Shown: positions 17,648 through 26,524 of the stretch, in pieces
Layout: each line of letters begins with the position of its first letter
How positions within the stretch are numbered: the stretch's first letter is position 1
DNA from: Shimia_B sp038525525
Lineage (GTDB): Bacteria; Pseudomonadota; Alphaproteobacteria; Rhodobacterales; Rhodobacteraceae
NCBI GenBank assembly: GCA_038525525.1
Contig: JBCBHO010000002.1
Span: 372,001 to 436,000, forward strand
Direction of reading: 5' to 3'
Length of the DNA stretch: 64,000 nt
Made by a program: the position numbers and the translations under genes
The notes under the pieces: model-generated
Seen by the model: only the letters and a program-made list of their open reading frames with translations
The model's database searches: none
What the model was told of the DNA's origin: nothing

Positions 17648-18967
17648 ATGGTGCGGTCGATGCGTGTCCTCTTCTGCTGCCTTTCTCTCCTTCTTGCCGT
17701 TCCCGCCCTTGCCCAAGAGGCAGAACCGACCGGAACGATCCTAGCGACTGGTGAAGGCGCCACGGACGCCGATATCGCGGCACGCCTGCGAGAGATCCTT
17801 GCAGAGCTTGGAGGCTATGAGGATGTCACCGTCGATGTCTCGAGCGGCATCGTAAGCTTTCAAGGCGAGGCCCTGACCGGCGAGGACATCGACCGCCTCG
17901 ATGCAATTGCCGGGCGGGTCGAAGGCGTCGTTGCGATCGAAAACGCGGTTGCGGAGACAGCCGATGTCGCCCGTCGCTTGAACCCTGTCCTCGAACGCCT
18001 CTCTGCGCGCCTCGTCCAGCTCACCACCCTCGCCCCGCTTCTCGGGATCGCAGTCCTGTCTTTCGCTGTGATCGTTCTTCTCGGCTTCTTTTTCGCCAGC
18101 AGAAAGTTCATTGCGCGCCTCGCACCCAACGCGTTCATCGCCGACATCTATCGCATGCTGGTGCGGCTTGCTTTCGTGATCGCCGGGCTCGTTGTCGCGC
18201 TCGATATTCTCGGCGCGACGGCGCTTCTCTCCACGATCCTCGGCGCCGCGGGCATCATCGGTCTCGCTGTTGGCTTCGCGGTACGAGACACCGTGGAGAA
18301 CTTCATCGCATCGATCATGCTTTCGATCCGGCAGCCCTTTCGGCCCAACGATGCCGTGGAGATCAACGGCGATGAAGGGCTCGTCATCCGGCTTACGTCG
18401 CGGGCGACCATTCTTCTGAGTTTTGACGGCAATCACATTCGCATTCCGAACGCGACAGTCTTCAAGAGCCGCATCGTGAACTATTCCACCAATCCGGAGC
18501 GGCGGTTTCTCTTCGAGATCGGGGTCGCACCGGATGCAGATCTCGCCGCGATGCGTCATTTGGCGGAAGACGTCGTCGCCGCCCTGCCGTTCTCTCTCGC
18601 CGATCCAGCGCCGCTCGCATGGACCGACAGGATCGGGGACGGCGCGATATTCCTCACTGTCACGGGATGGATCGATCAACGGGAAACCAATCTGCTTCTC
18701 GCGAGGTCGGAAGCCTTGCGCCGCGTGAAGACGGCGATCGAGGCGACCGGCGTCGAAGTCCCGGACACGACCTACACGGTGACACTGAAAGAACCGGCCA
18801 AATCCGTTGGTGCTTTGCCTGATCGCGCTTCCGAAAGCCCCCCTTCGGTAAGCGAGGAAGATGACATCGCGGAGCCAACACCGACCGCACTGGCAGAGCT
18901 CGTTGCGTCCGAACAGCAGGACGAGGAAGCGCCCAACCTCTTGAGCCCCGACGCTGCCAAAGAATGA
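17648..18967 (+). CDS. MscS-family mechanosensitive channel with BON domain
   Basis: A 439-residue membrane protein. It has a signal peptide ending near ALAQ (residue ~24), a periplasmic BON domain (~38-95), two or three TM helices (~120-205), then the MscS pore and beta domain (GAAGIIGLAVGFAVRDTVENF at ~198-218, then the DAVEINGDEG strand region). The C-terminus is acidic and disordered. It should release solutes on hypo-osmotic shock; the BON domain may contact the outer membrane or cell wall. A start at 17660 (second ATG) would shorten the signal peptide by four residues. It follows kdsA by 21 nt. Confidence 0.88.
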   Translation: MVRSMRVLFCCLSLLLAVPALAQEAEPTGTILATGEGATDADIAARLREILAELGGYEDVTVDVSSGIVSFQGEALTGEDIDRLDAIAGRVEGVVAIENAVAETADVARRLNPVLERLSARLVQLTTLAPLLGIAVLSFAVIVLLGFFFASRKFIARLAPNAFIADIYRMLVRLAFVIAGLVVALDILGATALLSTILGAAGIIGLAVGFAVRDTVENFIASIMLSIRQPFRPNDAVEINGDEGLVIRLTSRATILLSFDGNHIRIPNATVFKSRIVNYSTNPERRFLFEIGVAPDADLAAMRHLAEDVVAALPFSLADPAPLAWTDRIGDGAIFLTVTGWIDQRETNLLLARSEALRRVKTAIEATGVEVPDTTYTVTLKEPAKSVGALPDRASESPPSVSEEDDIAEPTPTALAELVASEQQDEEAPNLLSPDAAKE

Positions 18968-19042
18968 GGTCTCTTTTTGCCAGTGCCACCCAACAGAGGG
19001 CTTGAAACCCAAAGCTCTTCCCCGTATCTCCGCCGTCGCTGT

Positions 19043-19117
19043 TGGGGTGTAGCCAAGCGGTAAGGCAGCGGTTTTTGGTACCGTGTACCGTAGGTTCGAA
19101 TCCTACCACCCCAGCCA
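19043..19117 (+). tRNA. tRNA-Gln (anticodon UUG)
   Basis: The full cloverleaf is visible. The acceptor stem TGGGGTG (19043-19049) pairs with CACCCCA (19107-19113). There is a 5-bp anticodon stem with a TTTTGGT loop holding TTG at 19075-19077, and a T-stem GTAGG/CCTAC around TTCGAAT. The discriminator is G at 19114 and CCA is encoded at 19115-19117. Anticodon UUG reads CAA (and CAG by wobble). Confidence 0.97.
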
Positions 19118-19338
19118 GCACTTCCCATCGTTTCCGTCGTTAACAGCGCCTAGCGAAATGGCTGTGCGCCCCCGTGCGTTCGTTCGCCTCGCGCGACCGC
19201 GAATAGTCAGCGCCGGGGCCGAACTTCCTATGCAAAGACGGGCCTATCCTTTCGTACAGTCAGCTATGCCGAAGCACTGTCGCTGAGCGGAGCTTCTCGG
19301 CGTAGATCACTGGCCATACACAGGCGATGGAGGCCTCA

Positions 19339-20484
19339 ATGGACATTCACGTGACGAGCGGAGGGACTCTGTCCGAAGCGTGGCGAGGCCTCGGAGAGGG
19401 CCCGCTCCACTTTGTGAGCGTTCATGCGAATTGCACGGCTGAGATCAAGATACCGGACGGTCCTGCCCGCCCGGAGCGCGTCCATGGCGCCACATCCTGC
19501 CTCGGCGCCATGACACATGCCGGCAAAACCGATGGCGTGGCAATTTTCGCAATCTCGGATGCTGACGGCGCCTATGGCACCGGCATATCGAGCTTTGAGG
19601 CGGGGCCCAGACAGGCCGCAGCCGAAGCGACGCGCAGCGCGCTCGCCATGGCCGATCGCGTCGGAGAGAGGCCGGAACTCGTATGGGTCGCTGCGACGCC
19701 CGGCGCGGAGGAGGCTGTCGTCCAAGGCATCGAAGATATCGTTGGCGCGGACATCGCCATCATCGGCGGCAGCGCGGCGGACAATTCTGTCAGCGGTGAC
19801 TGGTTCGTCTTCGACGGTCTCACGAAGGTTACTGACGGGGTCATCGTCTCGGTGCTTTTCCCCTCCCGCCCCATCTCGTTCGCCTACCAGAGCGGCTATT
19901 CGCCCACATCACATACGGGGCGCGTGACGAAGGCAGACGGGCGTGTCCTGAAGGAGATCGACGGCCAACCGGCCATGGATGTCTACGCCGAATGGACCGG
20001 TCAGGATGTCACCACGGTCGAAAAAGGCGCACCGGCGGAGGCTATCCTCGGCGCAAGTACGCTCTGGCCTCTGGGACGGGAAATCAATCAAGTCGGCCAG
20101 GTGCCGTTCTACTTGCTTGCTCACCCTGCCGTGGCCCACGACACCGGGGAGATCGAGCTCTTTGCCACCGTCGACGAAGGTGAAGAACTCACCTGCATGA
20201 ATGGCACCAAGAAGAGCCTCGTCGAGCGCGCGGGGCGCGTGGCCGCCCTTGCGCGGGAGACCGGCCGCCTCTCGGAAAAGCCCATAGCTGGTGCGCTGAT
20301 GATCTACTGTGGTGGCTGCATGCTCTCCGTTCAGGATGAGATCGGGGACGTCGTCTCAGGTGTGAATACCGCGCTTGACGGTGCGCCTTTCCTCGGCGCC
20401 TTCACATTCGGCGAACAAGGCACCCTACTCCGGGCTGGAAACCGCCATGGAAACCTCATGATTTCCTGCATAGTCTTCGGCTGA
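19339..20484 (+). CDS. FIST-domain sensor protein (NosP-like candidate)
   Basis: A 381-residue cytoplasmic protein spanning FIST-N (~25-210) and FIST_C (~215-370). Landmarks include AIIGGSAADNSVSGDWFVF in the middle and GAFTFGEQGTLLRAGNRHGN at the end. FIST proteins are small-ligand sensors. In Pseudomonas and others the FIST protein NosP binds heme/NO and controls a kinase encoded beside it. The same gene pairing is seen here: the hybrid kinase starts 19 nt downstream. The ATG at 19339 has GGAGG 5 nt upstream; an in-frame ATG at 19327 does not. NO binding is inference only. Confidence 0.85.
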   Translation: MDIHVTSGGTLSEAWRGLGEGPLHFVSVHANCTAEIKIPDGPARPERVHGATSCLGAMTHAGKTDGVAIFAISDADGAYGTGISSFEAGPRQAAAEATRSALAMADRVGERPELVWVAATPGAEEAVVQGIEDIVGADIAIIGGSAADNSVSGDWFVFDGLTKVTDGVIVSVLFPSRPISFAYQSGYSPTSHTGRVTKADGRVLKEIDGQPAMDVYAEWTGQDVTTVEKGAPAEAILGASTLWPLGREINQVGQVPFYLLAHPAVAHDTGEIELFATVDEGEELTCMNGTKKSLVERAGRVAALARETGRLSEKPIAGALMIYCGGCMLSVQDEIGDVVSGVNTALDGAPFLGAFTFGEQGTLLRAGNRHGNLMISCIVFG

Positions 20485-20503
20485 ACAACTTCGAAGGCTT
20501 GCC

Positions 20504-23254
20504 ATGGCCGAAGATGAACGTCTGCGCGAAGCCCTGTTGGAACTGCAGTTCCTACGCGACCGAGAGGCGCGTACCCTTGCAGAAACGCGGACCCTTCTGG
20601 AATGCCTCGAAGCCTTCACGAACGCGCCGAATGCTGGCGACGCACTGGCGTCGATCTTCGTCTCCCTCAGTCAGAAACTCGGCGCAGCGCTCACCTTCAT
20701 CGTGTCCCAAAAGGCGGGAGAGGGGCTCGCCATCGTCGCGAGCGACGCTCCAGAGTATCTCGGGGTAGAGATTTCGCCGCCATTCGATCCGTTCAGAAGG
20801 CCACGTAACATCTCCGACCTGTCCATGCTCGGACCTTGGGGAGAGGGGTTTTCCCCAACGGGGTTCAAAGGTTTGATCGTCACACCGACATCGGACGCGA
20901 CCGCACTCATGACGTTTCGCGACGCGCCGTCGAACTTTCGAAAAGACGATCTGAGCCTTGTCGAGCGCCTCTCGGGCCTTGCTGCTCAAGCCCTTCGCAA
21001 CAGAGAGATTGCCGCGGAAAACGAGCTGCTGGCAGCGACGATCGCGGGCTCATCATCCGGCTTCGCCATTTCGGACGCCACCGACCCGCGACAACCGCTC
21101 ATCTACGTCAACGACGCCTTCGAGCGGCTTTCTGGCTACAGCGCGGCTGAAGCCCTCGGCGAGAATTGCAGATTTCTGTCTGCCGAACCCGAAGGATCGC
21201 CTGAACGCGTAAGGCTCAGAGAGGCCGTGCGGACGAAGACAGGGGGAAAATTCCTTCTGCGCAATCGCCGCAAGTCAGGCGATTTGTTCTGGAACGAGCT
21301 CACCCTTTCGCCTGTCTTCGACGAGGCTGGCCACGTGAAGAATCTGGTGGCCACGCAAGCCGACGTGACGGAGCGCGTGGAAGCAGCGGCGGAGCGCGAC
21401 CAAGTGCGCGACAGAATGGAAAGCGCTCTCGCCGAAACGGCGGATGCCTTTCTGGTGCTGGATGCGGATGGCAGCGTTTCCTTTGCAAATCGCGCAGTGG
21501 ACATCTTCTTTCCCGCGCCGGGCATTTCATGGCACGCAGGCACGTCCTTTGAAGAGAATTGGAAGGCCTTCGTTACGGGAAGTGAGGGGCAGCAAGAGCG
21601 CGTCACCGAGATGGTGCGCGGGGGAGATATCCAGCGGCTCAGCAAGGCGAGGACCGGACAGGAAGTCCACTTGCCGACCGGCCGCCGGGTCCTCATCCGT
21701 GCCGGTCAGTTGGGCGATGGCGGAATGGTGCTCTCGGCAACTGACGTTACGGAGATCAAGGCCGCGCAAAGCCTTCTGTCGCAACGCCTTGCGGCCATCG
21801 AGGCCGCGCCGGACGGCATCGCGATCGAGGACCCAGACGGAAAGCTGACGTATCTGAACTCAGTGGGCCTGGCGCATCTTTCGTTTGCGTCCGCCGACGA
21901 GGCGCTGGGGCAGAACTGGCGCGACCGATACACCGATGCACCGCAGACGGCGCCGCGCACGGATTTCGACGTGACGCTCACAAGACGCGACGGAGCGCAG
22001 GAAAAGACCCATGAGATCATCGGCTCTCCCTTGGAGCAGGGCGGGAATGTCGTCGTCATTCGCGACGTGACCGAAACGCTGGAAATCGAAGCGCGCGAGG
22101 AAGAACTCACCCGGGAGCTCTTCCGGCTCCAGCGCCAGGAGGCCATCGCGCAGCTCACCGCGGGCGTGGCCCACGATTTCAACAACCTGCTTTCGGCCAT
22201 CAACGGCTCGGCGACCCTGATCGGGATGTCCGACGACCTCCCCGAAAACGTCCTGCCGCATCTGGAGAGGATCACCACCGCGGGCGCGCAATCCACGAAG
22301 CTTGTCTCGAAGCTGCTCGACGTGGGAGCCGACAGCGGCGCCGAAGGCGCATTCGAACTTGCATCTGTCCTGTCAGATCTCCCGTCGCTGGTCGGGGCGA
22401 GCCTTCCATCTTCGGTGAATCTGACGATTTCAGACGACGTGCAAGCCGTGGCGATGCGCGGCGATCCGGGCACGCTGAGCCAAATCCTGATCAATCTCAT
22501 CTTGAACGCGCGCGATGCCTTTGAGGGAGGCTCGGGCGCGATCAGGCTCAGCGCGGATACGATCAGCTGTCTCGCGGACGAAGCGCTCCAAGTGGGCGGC
22601 ATGAAAGCCGGGCGGGACTACGTGAAACTGACGGTCAGCGATGACGGAAGCGGGATGACTGCCGAGACCGCAGCGAGCGTCTTCAATCCGTATTTCACCA
22701 CGAAGGGGCGGCAGGGTACGGGTCTCGGCTTGGCGACGGCAGCGCTCCGGGTCCGCTCATTGGGCGGCGGGATCGACGTCGAAACGGCCTTCGGAGAAGG
22801 CACACGCGTCACGCTGTATTGGCCGCAAGCCAAAATCGGCATGGAGGCGCCCGATCTCACGGGCGCGGAGGCGGCGGACCTGAGCGGGATGACGGTCCTC
22901 GTCGTCGACGATGATCCGACCGTGAGCGCAGTGTTGAGCTCCTTCCTTGAAGCCCTTGGAGCAGAGGTCGCCTGTTGCGAGGATCCGCGAGATGCCGCCG
23001 AAGCCGTGGCGGAGGATCCTCAAAGCTGGTCGGCGATGATCACCGACTACGACATGCCTCACATGAACGGCGGCGCGCTCGTTGCGAAGCTTCGTCCCGC
23101 TGCCCCCGATCTTCCCGTGTTTGTCGTGACCGCCCTGGCCAAGAGGCTCTCGGACCCGCGCCTCGGACCTGACCAGGTCAACGGTGTTTTCGCCAAGCCC
23201 ATCGACCTCATCCAGCTTTCGCAGGCCCTAGCGGTGCTTCCTGCCACCCGTTAG
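20504..23254 (+). CDS. Hybrid sensor histidine kinase with LOV domain
   Basis: A 916-residue soluble kinase. Domains: N-terminal helix and GAF-like region (~20-165); a LOV domain (~175-292) with GENCRFLS and its flavin-adduct Cys222, Asn254 in LRNRRK, Asn264 in FWNEL and Gln285; two PAS-like regions (~300-418 and ~425-528); a HisKA box with His557 in GVAHDFNN; an ATPase domain (~650-775) with N and GTGLGLA boxes; a C-terminal receiver with Asp848. The LOV signature implies blue-light sensing with FMN, while the FIST gene upstream suggests a second input. It likely feeds the response regulator encoded 10 nt downstream. Confidence 0.93.
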   Translation: MAEDERLREALLELQFLRDREARTLAETRTLLECLEAFTNAPNAGDALASIFVSLSQKLGAALTFIVSQKAGEGLAIVASDAPEYLGVEISPPFDPFRRPRNISDLSMLGPWGEGFSPTGFKGLIVTPTSDATALMTFRDAPSNFRKDDLSLVERLSGLAAQALRNREIAAENELLAATIAGSSSGFAISDATDPRQPLIYVNDAFERLSGYSAAEALGENCRFLSAEPEGSPERVRLREAVRTKTGGKFLLRNRRKSGDLFWNELTLSPVFDEAGHVKNLVATQADVTERVEAAAERDQVRDRMESALAETADAFLVLDADGSVSFANRAVDIFFPAPGISWHAGTSFEENWKAFVTGSEGQQERVTEMVRGGDIQRLSKARTGQEVHLPTGRRVLIRAGQLGDGGMVLSATDVTEIKAAQSLLSQRLAAIEAAPDGIAIEDPDGKLTYLNSVGLAHLSFASADEALGQNWRDRYTDAPQTAPRTDFDVTLTRRDGAQEKTHEIIGSPLEQGGNVVVIRDVTETLEIEAREEELTRELFRLQRQEAIAQLTAGVAHDFNNLLSAINGSATLIGMSDDLPENVLPHLERITTAGAQSTKLVSKLLDVGADSGAEGAFELASVLSDLPSLVGASLPSSVNLTISDDVQAVAMRGDPGTLSQILINLILNARDAFEGGSGAIRLSADTISCLADEALQVGGMKAGRDYVKLTVSDDGSGMTAETAASVFNPYFTTKGRQGTGLGLATAALRVRSLGGGIDVETAFGEGTRVTLYWPQAKIGMEAPDLTGAEAADLSGMTVLVVDDDPTVSAVLSSFLEALGAEVACCEDPRDAAEAVAEDPQSWSAMITDYDMPHMNGGALVAKLRPAAPDLPVFVVTALAKRLSDPRLGPDQVNGVFAKPIDLIQLSQALAVLPATR

Positions 23255-23264
23255 GATTGTATCC

Positions 23265-23882
23265 ATGAGATTGCTCCTTGCCGATGACCACGACCTCGTT
23301 CTCGAAACGCTAGGCGCGTTCTTGACCGCGCAGGGTGAATTCGAGGTCGAGACCTGCGGCTCGCTCGAAGAAGCCTGTGAAAAGATCGGCAATGATACCG
23401 CCTATGATCTCGTTCTTCTCGACTACTCCATGCCCGGCATGGACGGCCTCGCGGGGCTTGAGAAGGCAATTCAGGCGTCCTTCGGGAGACCGGTGGCGAT
23501 CATGTCGGGAACGGCGACCAAGGCCGTCGCGCAAGACGCAATCGACAAGGGTGCGATCGGCTTCTTGCCGAAAACCATGGCTGCGAAATCGTTGGTGAAT
23601 GCGGTGCGCTTCATGGCCATGGGCGAGACCTACGTCCCCTTGGATTTTCTGAACGCGGAAGAGGCCACGCCCGAAAAACCGCCGCTCGCAAAACTCCTTT
23701 CGGAGAGAGAGCAGCAGGTCCTGGGAGGGCTCTGCCGAGGCCTATCGAACAAGGAACTCGCGCGGGAGCTCGATCTGCAGGAAGTAACGATCAAGCTCCA
23801 CGTGAAAACGCTGTGCCGGAAACTCGACGCCAAGAACCGGACGCACGCAGCCATGATCGGGAAAGAGGCGGGCCTTTTCTAA
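23265..23882 (+). CDS. LuxR/NarL-family response regulator
   Basis: A 205-residue two-domain regulator. The receiver (~1-120) has the acidic pair DD at 7-8 and the phospho-acceptor Asp53 in LLDYSMPGMDG. The C-terminal HTH (~142-202) has LSEREQQVLGGLCRGLSNKELA and a recognition helix around EVTIKLHVKTLCRKL. As the third gene of the FIST-kinase-regulator run, it is the probable output. Its targets are unknown, but the next operon encodes the RTX protein and algD. The stop codon lies within a hairpin. Confidence 0.92.
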   Translation: MRLLLADDHDLVLETLGAFLTAQGEFEVETCGSLEEACEKIGNDTAYDLVLLDYSMPGMDGLAGLEKAIQASFGRPVAIMSGTATKAVAQDAIDKGAIGFLPKTMAAKSLVNAVRFMAMGETYVPLDFLNAEEATPEKPPLAKLLSEREQQVLGGLCRGLSNKELARELDLQEVTIKLHVKTLCRKLDAKNRTHAAMIGKEAGLF

Positions 23883-23891
23883 GCCCGCCTC
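23865..23891. terminator. Bidirectional terminator between response regulator and RTX gene
   Basis: GAGGCGGGC (23865-23873) and GCCCGCCTC (23883-23891) form a perfect 9-bp stem around the response-regulator stop codon. On the minus strand the hairpin is followed by TTT, so it can end RTX transcription; on the plus strand the T-rich stretch lies in the loop. Confidence 0.65.
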
Positions 23892-23936
23892 CCTTGGTCG
23901 ATCTCAGCGTCAGCGCCGGAATGTTTCACGCTGGTC

Positions 23937-26498
23937 TCAGAACAGGAACCCGTCACAGATCTCCGCGTAGAAGGCCTGCCCGTCGTCTTCGCCGCGGTTG
24001 GCAAAGCCCAGCTCACAGCCTCCGAGATCAACTGTCACTGAGCCGTCGGTCTGCAGAGTGACGTATTGCTTGAGCCAAGCGTCAGCGGTGGTCCCCTCCA
24101 GGACTTGCAAGGCGCGGAGGTCGATTGTGTCGGCCTCGGTGGCATCGTTGCGGAAGTCGAGGATGAGGTCACTGCCTTCGTCCATGTCTTCCTTGCGGAA
24201 GACGAAGCGGTCGCTTCCTTGGCCGCCGCGGGCGATGTCATCACCCGCACCGAGGTAGAGGCGGTCGTTGCCTGCGCCGCCATCGAGCAGGTCATTGCCA
24301 GAGGCACCGTTGAGGAAGTCCTTGCCATCGCCGCCGGAAAGCTCGTCGTCGTTGGAGCCTCCGTTGAGCGTATCGTTCCCCGCCCCGCCGTCGAGCGTAT
24401 CGCGTCCCTTGTCGCCGCGTAGCACATCTTCACCGGCTCCGCCGGCGAGCGCGTCGTCTCCACTTTGACCTTTGAGGAGGTCGGCCCCCTCGCCACCGGC
24501 GAGGTTGTCGTTCCCCGATCCACCCTGAAGCTTGTCGTCCCCCTCGCCGCCTTGCAGATTATCGTCACCACGCTGGCCGCGAAGACTGTCAGCACCGTTT
24601 CCTCCTGAAAGCGCGTCATCGCCGGAGCCGCCGTTGAGACTGTCCTCGCCGTCGCTGCCAAAGAGCTTGTCGGCCCCGCTGCCACCTTTCAGAAGGTCAT
24701 TTCCTGTCCCGCCATCGAGGCTGTCGGAGCCGGACCCACCTTTCAGTTGGTCGTCGCCCTGCCCGCCATCCAAGCGATCATGGCCTGCTGACCCCGACAT
24801 GACGTCATCGCCTGCGCCGCCGAGAAGAACGTCGTCATCTTCTTCAAGGAGGGTGCCGTGCTGGTCGAACCTCAGCCCGTCATCGTCATAGGACGAGATG
24901 ATGTCGGGCCTCGCGTGGCCGGGTGCCGCGCCGCCATTGATGACGTCATCTCCGGTGCCACCGTCGATGGTATCTCCGGCGGAGCTGCCGTTGAGTTGAT
25001 CGTTGCCTTGGTTTCCGAGGATCTCGTCGGTTCCGGCGTTGCCATCGACCGTGTCATCAAAGCTCGACGCACCCGAGGGATCCTCGATCATTTCGATCCC
25101 ACGAATGAGGATACTGGAATCGAGGTCGAGCGCCTGAAACGGATCGAGGGCACGCGGGTCCGCAGCGCCGTCATTCGAAGAGGCCCGCGGGGCATCTGCC
25201 ACGAGAACGAGGAACGTCTCACCCGTCACCGGATCGGTATCGACCCGATAAAAGCCGCCGGATGACCCGGTGCTGTCGTCCATGTCATGGTCGCCGGAAT
25301 TGCCCCCGACATAGAGCGTGCCATTGGCATCGATGATCGCCGCACCGAATGTGACGGCGGGCAAGCCATCGTGCAATACGCCGTCGATGACTGTTCCCAT
25401 GACCGGCACGAGGGAAAACTCAGGCGCGTCCCCGGATATATCCACGGTGATGAACGTCCCTTCGCCGCCCTCTTTTTGCGGACGGACCACTCCGCTGAAC
25501 GTCTGGGTGGCAGCGTCATACGCCATGTCCCACACGCGTGCGGAGATGAGCTCGTCGGGCAGATTGAAGCGTTCGACGACCGGGTTCCCGTCTTCGTCTC
25601 GCTCGGAAACGTCAACGCGCATGAAGTAATCCATGTCGGCTTCGAAGGCCCAGAGGTTCCCTTTGTCGTCGAAATCGCCCGTCCATGAGCGGTACGGGGT
25701 CTCGCCCATGCGGTAGCTCAATCCGTCGGCGTCGATCATGACGAGATCACGCTCGGCGATCGCGTTGCCCAGCGCATCAAACCCCTTCTTCACGGCGATG
25801 CCGTAGATAAGGTCATCTTCCACGTTGAAGCCGATCGCATTGACAGTGACCGTCGCCTTGGCACCGGCCTGTTCGTAGCTCTGCGTCTCGGGGTCGAAGA
25901 CCACGAGCGTGCCGTTCAGCACCTGATAGAGGTTGGGCTGCCCCTCCGCGAAAGCCGCGACGGAGACCTCCTTTCCGCCGATCTCCACGGTCTTTTCGTA
26001 GGAGAAGATGGGTCCGCTCGTATCGATCTCGCTTGTGCCTTGCGGCTCGACAGACCGGAATGTGAGCGCGCCTGCTTCTCCGGTGCCGGTGAAGCTCACA
26101 ATGATCGGCTCGAACAGACCGCTCTCGGCCTCGTAGTGACCGAGGCTTTCGCCATTCCAGAGAATTTCGACACCGCCTTGAACGACACCGGCGCCGAGAT
26201 TGGCCGCGACCTCGAAGGTGAGTTGGTATTCGGCCCCCATTGTCGTCGTCACGACTTGCGACATCTCGTTGTGGCCGCCGGGCAGCTCGCTGACCTGCCA
26301 CTGGCTCGTGTCGGCGTAGCCCGCGAAGCTCATCTTCCCTTCCGTCTCCGCGAGAAGGTTGTAGGCGTAGTCACCAAAGATGACGTCTTTGCCGGCTGTG
26401 CCTTCAATGTTGTCGTCGCCGCCCCGACCGACAATCAAGTCGTCGCCGGGGAGGCCCGTGATCTCTTCGCTGAGATCGGTACCTGTGATCCTGTCCAT
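23937..26498 (-). CDS. Large RTX (calcium-binding nonapeptide repeat) secreted protein
   Basis: An 853-residue acidic protein without a Sec signal. Two RTX-like repeats open it (~17-42). Residues ~58-150 look like a galactose-binding-type beta-sandwich (asn-rich VEILWNGESLG strand, FTGTG turn). ~170-460 is beta-rich and propeller-like. From ~475 to ~760 there are tandem GGxGxDxLx repeats that bind Ca2+, and the last ~85 residues resemble the C-terminal region of type I secretion substrates. It follows algD by 26 nt with AGGAG before its ATG, so it is co-transcribed with it. I propose a matrix or surface protein; no catalytic motif of an alginate lyase or epimerase is visible. No type I exporter is nearby. 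Confidence 0.85.
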   Translation of the reverse strand: MDRITGTDLSEEITGLPGDDLIVGRGGDDNIEGTAGKDVIFGDYAYNLLAETEGKMSFAGYADTSQWQVSELPGGHNEMSQVVTTTMGAEYQLTFEVAANLGAGVVQGGVEILWNGESLGHYEAESGLFEPIIVSFTGTGEAGALTFRSVEPQGTSEIDTSGPIFSYEKTVEIGGKEVSVAAFAEGQPNLYQVLNGTLVVFDPETQSYEQAGAKATVTVNAIGFNVEDDLIYGIAVKKGFDALGNAIAERDLVMIDADGLSYRMGETPYRSWTGDFDDKGNLWAFEADMDYFMRVDVSERDEDGNPVVERFNLPDELISARVWDMAYDAATQTFSGVVRPQKEGGEGTFITVDISGDAPEFSLVPVMGTVIDGVLHDGLPAVTFGAAIIDANGTLYVGGNSGDHDMDDSTGSSGGFYRVDTDPVTGETFLVLVADAPRASSNDGAADPRALDPFQALDLDSSILIRGIEMIEDPSGASSFDDTVDGNAGTDEILGNQGNDQLNGSSAGDTIDGGTGDDVINGGAAPGHARPDIISSYDDDGLRFDQHGTLLEEDDDVLLGGAGDDVMSGSAGHDRLDGGQGDDQLKGGSGSDSLDGGTGNDLLKGGSGADKLFGSDGEDSLNGGSGDDALSGGNGADSLRGQRGDDNLQGGEGDDKLQGGSGNDNLAGGEGADLLKGQSGDDALAGGAGEDVLRGDKGRDTLDGGAGNDTLNGGSNDDELSGGDGKDFLNGASGNDLLDGGAGNDRLYLGAGDDIARGGQGSDRFVFRKEDMDEGSDLILDFRNDATEADTIDLRALQVLEGTTADAWLKQYVTLQTDGSVTVDLGGCELGFANRGEDDGQAFYAEICDGFLF

Positions 26499-26524
26499 AA
26501 AGGTGCTCCTAACCGTGGGTCACA

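Noticed and set aside
24268..24891. Regular repeats that could suggest a CRISPR or satellite array
   Set aside because: The repeats are coding: they translate in frame on the minus strand to GGxGxDxLx RTX nonapeptides, with no conserved repeat-spacer pattern.
23937..26498. Mannuronan C5-epimerase or alginate lyase identity for the RTX protein
   Set aside because: RTX repeats alone are not enough. No right-handed beta-helix repeats or lyase active-site motifs were seen in residues 50-470.
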